NCBI GenBank assembly: GCA_964586285.1
Contig: CAZPHU010000007.1
Location: 1-64,000, forward strand
Direction: 5' to 3'
DNA: 64,000 nucleotides
Source of the DNA: CAZPHU01 sp964586285
Lineage (GTDB): Bacteria; Fibrobacterota; Chitinivibrionia; Chitinivibrionales; CAYFVL01
Under the pieces are notes generated by a model. The model was not told where the DNA came from. It did no database searches and saw nothing but the letters and a program-made list of their open reading frames with translations. Of the stretch, positions 61,799-64,000 are shown in pieces; within the stretch, counting starts at the first letter, position 1; every line of letters begins with the position of its first letter. Made by a program: the position numbers and the translations under genes.

Positions 61799-62506
61799 TT
61801 ATTGCCTGGGTTGGGGTTTGTGTCTAAGTTCGGCCGCGGATTGCTGCAGATATCGTGGAAGCAGCTGCTCAAGGGCGACCGGAGAGTTTCCTTCATCACG
61901 TGATTGGCGGGCGCACCGGGCTGCGGCAAGTCCCCGTTGAACCGGAAAGTGTTCGAGTTCAAAAGAGTTTCGGCATCCTTTGAGAAATGAAAAAGCACTG
62001 CTTCGCCCATACCCTAATGTATCGGTAAGAACAGTGTCGCTTTGCTCAATACCGGCTCTGAAATCCTGCGTATGCATGAGTGTGTCTTCGGTTAGACGCT
62101 CCACAATCTTATCTGTTTTATGGAATCGAGCGGAAAAAACGCGATCGTTTCGCGCATCCAGAGCCGCTGTTATAGTCGATTCTCTTGTATTCCAAGCCAT
62201 TGCAATAGCCTCAAGCGAAGAGATCGCATAAAGTTCAACCGCTCTGGTGAGGAATAGACCCTTTATGAACGAAATGCCTATTCTCAGGCCGGTGAATGAA
62301 CCGGGGCCGACTGTGACCCCGGCTGCAACAATATCTTCAGGCCTGATTCTGTTGTTGTTGAGGATAAAACTTATCCCTTCGGTGATGTGCTCCGCATGCG
62401 AATTCCTCAAATACCGGCTGAAGGCGGCAACCGGTTTTCCGTCCAGAAGTAACCCTATACCCAATTCTATCGAAGAAGTATCTATGCCAAGAATCCATTC
62501 CTTCAT
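61799..62506 (-). CDS. tsaB: tRNA threonylcarbamoyladenosine synthesis protein TsaB
   Basis: 235 residues. ASKHA-fold partner of TsaD needed for t6A37 in tRNAs. LGIDTSSIELGIGLL opens it, and VGPGSFTGLRIG is the signature. The end is less conserved as usual. Its start overlaps the ddl stop by 4 nt (ATGA). Confidence 0.95.
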   Translation of the reverse strand: MKEWILGIDTSSIELGIGLLLDGKPVAAFSRYLRNSHAEHITEGISFILNNNRIRPEDIVAAGVTVGPGSFTGLRIGISFIKGLFLTRAVELYAISSLEAIAMAWNTRESTITAALDARNDRVFSARFHKTDKIVERLTEDTLMHTQDFRAGIEQSDTVLTDTLGYGRSSAFSFLKGCRNSFELEHFPVQRGLAAARCARQSRDEGNSPVALEQLLPRYLQQSAAELRHKPQPRQ

Positions 62507-63540
62507 TTTGCATCTTTATCCGGGGAATGTGCACTGCGAATTAGAATATCGAGCAGCTCAGTGTATGTCCCTCCCGAGGCGGCAAATGACTTCGGTGCAA
62601 GAGAATTACTTGTCAGACCGGGTAATGTGTTTATTTCCAGAACAAAGAGTTCGTCATTTCGAACCATGATATCTGTACGGGACAGTCCGCGACAGCCCAA
62701 AAATGTATGTACTGTCAGTGCCGCCTGTTGAATACGTGCGGTCAAATCGCTCGAACAGGGGGCAGGCACAATCTCCTTACATGCCCCGGAAGTGTATTTT
62801 GCTTCATAGTCGAAGAAATCTCCTTCCCGAGGCTGAATCAAAATAGGGGAAAGAGGCTTAAGAGTGCCGTCGGGCAGTGAAAGAATCGGGCAAGAGTATT
62901 CATCACCCACAATCGCACTTTCGATCAGAATCATTTCCGCGTGCTTCTTGAATTCCTCTATCAGATTTTTCAGCTCATTCCGTGAGGTTGCCCGACCCAT
63001 CAAGCGGCTGGAACCCGATTGCGGGCACTTGACATAGCAGGGGAATTGATGTTTTTGGACAAGTCTCTCAAGCTGCTCGGATGTATCGGCCGCACTGATA
63101 ACCGTGTATGGCGGTGTGTTTACACCAAACTGCTCGCATAACTGTTTGGTGGTGATTTTGTTCATTCCAACCGCACTCGCATATACTCCGGAGCCGGTGT
63201 AGGGGACGTTTATCGTTTCAAGAAAACCTTGAAAGAGACCGTCTTCGCCGAATTCTCCATGCAAAGCAAGGAATGCTGCATCGCAGTCATGCCAGATTTC
63301 TCTACTCTCGGTAATACCGATTGGTCCTCTGAACTCATCCGATGAACCCGGGTCCTGGAGAGCCTCCGCGGAGGGAATATATCCGCTTTTATCACAATAG
63401 TAAAATGTCTTATCCCGAGTTATAACAACCGTACGAGGGCTGTATACGCTTCGGTCTATGTGCAAAAGCACCTCTCTCCCGGTGGAAAGAGAAACTTCAT
63501 GTTCCGCCGACGGACCACCCATTACTACGTTTATTTTCAT
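62503..63540 (-). CDS. ddl: D-alanine-D-alanine ligase
   Basis: 345 residues. It joins two D-alanines for peptidoglycan, using the product of alr. MGGPSAEHEVSLSTG opens the protein. ALHGEFGEDG, the ATP-grasp region YVKCPQSGSS, and the final EINTLPGLTSNSLAPKS are all present. Upstream of it lies glyQS with a hairpin between. Confidence 0.96.
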   Translation of the reverse strand: MKINVVMGGPSAEHEVSLSTGREVLLHIDRSVYSPRTVVITRDKTFYYCDKSGYIPSAEALQDPGSSDEFRGPIGITESREIWHDCDAAFLALHGEFGEDGLFQGFLETINVPYTGSGVYASAVGMNKITTKQLCEQFGVNTPPYTVISAADTSEQLERLVQKHQFPCYVKCPQSGSSRLMGRATSRNELKNLIEEFKKHAEMILIESAIVGDEYSCPILSLPDGTLKPLSPILIQPREGDFFDYEAKYTSGACKEIVPAPCSSDLTARIQQAALTVHTFLGCRGLSRTDIMVRNDELFVLEINTLPGLTSNSLAPKSFAASGGTYTELLDILIRSAHSPDKDAK

Positions 63541-63587
63541 GTAGAGAATCTCCGGAAAATGTTGATGCCGGTTTATTCGGCTTGAAT

Positions 63588-63622
63588 GACAGTCGCCGGC
63601 CGGCGGATGCAGGCCGGCTGTC
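63588..63622 (-). terminator. Stem-loop after glyQS
   Basis: On the minus strand GACAGCCGGCC pairs with GGCCGGC-(GA)-CTGTC (63588-63622), immediately after the glyQS stop. No long T-run follows, so termination may be partial. Confidence 0.45.
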
Positions 63623-63623
63623 T

Positions 63624-64000
63624 TTATAAATTATCCATCAGAAATACTTTTGCATTCTCAAGGGGTATACGCTGCTGGGCCATCGTATTTCGATCGCGAA
63701 CCGTTATCGTCTGATCGTCCAGAGTCTGAGAATCCACGGTCAGGCAATAAGGTGTACCGATTTCATCCTGTCTGCGATAGCGACGGCCGATTGCTCCCGA
63801 ATCATCATAGAATACGCGGAAATATTTCTGCAAGTCTTCAAACAGATTTTTAGCCTTTTCATCCATTCCGTCACGGTTAACCAGGGGAAGAACAGCCGCT
63901 TTCATCGGAGCAATGCGAGGATGAAACTTCAGAACGGTTCTTTTTTCCATGGTCCCTTTTGCCGATTCGACTTCCTCTTCCGCATAAGCGGCCGCCAAAA
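63624..64000 (-). CDS. glyQS: Glycyl-tRNA synthetase C-terminal anticodon-binding domain (5' partial)
   Basis: The frame is open through the right edge, so only ~125 C-terminal residues are seen. They match the class II homodimeric GlyRS anticodon-binding domain: LKFHPRIAPMKAAVLPLV, FYDDSGAIGRRYRRQDEIG and TVRDRNTMAQQRIPLE. The catalytic core lies outside the window. It charges tRNA-Gly. Confidence 0.92.
   Translation of the reverse strand, partial: LAAAYAEEEVESAKGTMEKRTVLKFHPRIAPMKAAVLPLVNRDGMDEKAKNLFEDLQKYFRVFYDDSGAIGRRYRRQDEIGTPYCLTVDSQTLDDQTITVRDRNTMAQQRIPLENAKVFLMDNL

Noticed and set aside
1..64000. CRISPR arrays, complete insertion sequences, prophage or toxin-antitoxin pairs
   Set aside because: None seen: no regularly spaced repeats, no transposase or integrase motifs and no recognisable toxin-antitoxin pair.

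Overview
This is a 64 kb chromosomal window from a diderm (Gram-negative-type) bacterium of moderate, roughly mid-40s % G+C. About 56 protein genes are tightly packed, many with 4-nt ATGA/GTGA stop-start overlaps, together with one tRNA. Three things point to the Fibrobacterota or another FCB-group lineage (class Chitinivibrionia is my best guess): a type IX secretion-style C-terminal sorting domain at the left edge, a PorV/PorQ-like outer-membrane protein, and many secreted beta-barrel and lipoproteins of no recognised family. The lineage is an inference from gene content. There is no prophage, complete insertion sequence, CRISPR array or defence island; this is mostly core chromosome with lineage-specific envelope genes.

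Layout. 1-1.7 kb: end of a sorting-domain protein, an aldo/keto reductase and a possible small structured RNA. 1.9-14.7 kb: a long minus-strand run of patatin/Omp85 protein, HAMP-HisKA protein lacking an ATPase domain, TPR-type lipoprotein, proB, proA, hisI, alr, rseC-like, TPR membrane protein, queH, possible small ORF and HI0933-type flavoprotein. 14.8-18.4 kb: three plus-strand genes resembling exported competence-type proteins (barrel, possible HhH-barrel, ComEC-like metallo-hydrolase lipoprotein). 18.4-19.1 kb: relic-like DNA plus a structured leader or small RNA. 19.1-26.4 kb: hybrid histidine kinase, membrane-spanning AraC-type regulator, tRNA-Val(CAC), PorV-like protein and an HD-GYP response regulator. 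26.4-28.7 kb: a parvulin foldase lipoprotein and three small unknown genes. 28.9-34.7 kb: a complete RND efflux operon. 34.9-38.1 kb: Ser/Thr kinase, coiled-coil lipoprotein and a GrpB-type fusion.

38.1-43.1 kb is a biotin locus on the minus strand: bioD, bioF, a BioH-like esterase, a TIM-barrel gene and bioB. bioA and bioC are absent here. 43.3-46.5 kb: a glycosyltransferase, DAHP synthase and an ECF sigma/anti-sigma pair preceded by a perfect palindrome. 46.6-53.3 kb: an envelope series (TPR protein, Wzi-like barrel, rsmA, large unknown barrel, two lipoproteins). 53.3-56.2 kb: a flippase and a glycosyltransferase, suggesting surface-polysaccharide work. 56.5-58.3 kb: a zinc-ribbon miniprotein and a CrtI-type oxidoreductase. 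58.3-64 kb: a minus-strand housekeeping run (glycyl-tRNA synthetase end, ddl, tsaB, SpoIIE-type phosphatase/anti-sigma fusion, secreted barrel, nth).

Themes are amino-acid and cofactor synthesis (proline, histidine, D-alanine, biotin, aromatic), cell-envelope construction, and dense membrane signalling. The most interesting leads are the ComEC-like secreted cluster, the AraC regulator with a predicted periplasmic CBM9-like sensor, the kinase that lacks its ATPase domain, two putative structured RNAs, and the identical 14-nt sequence spanning both the bioD and bioF start codons.
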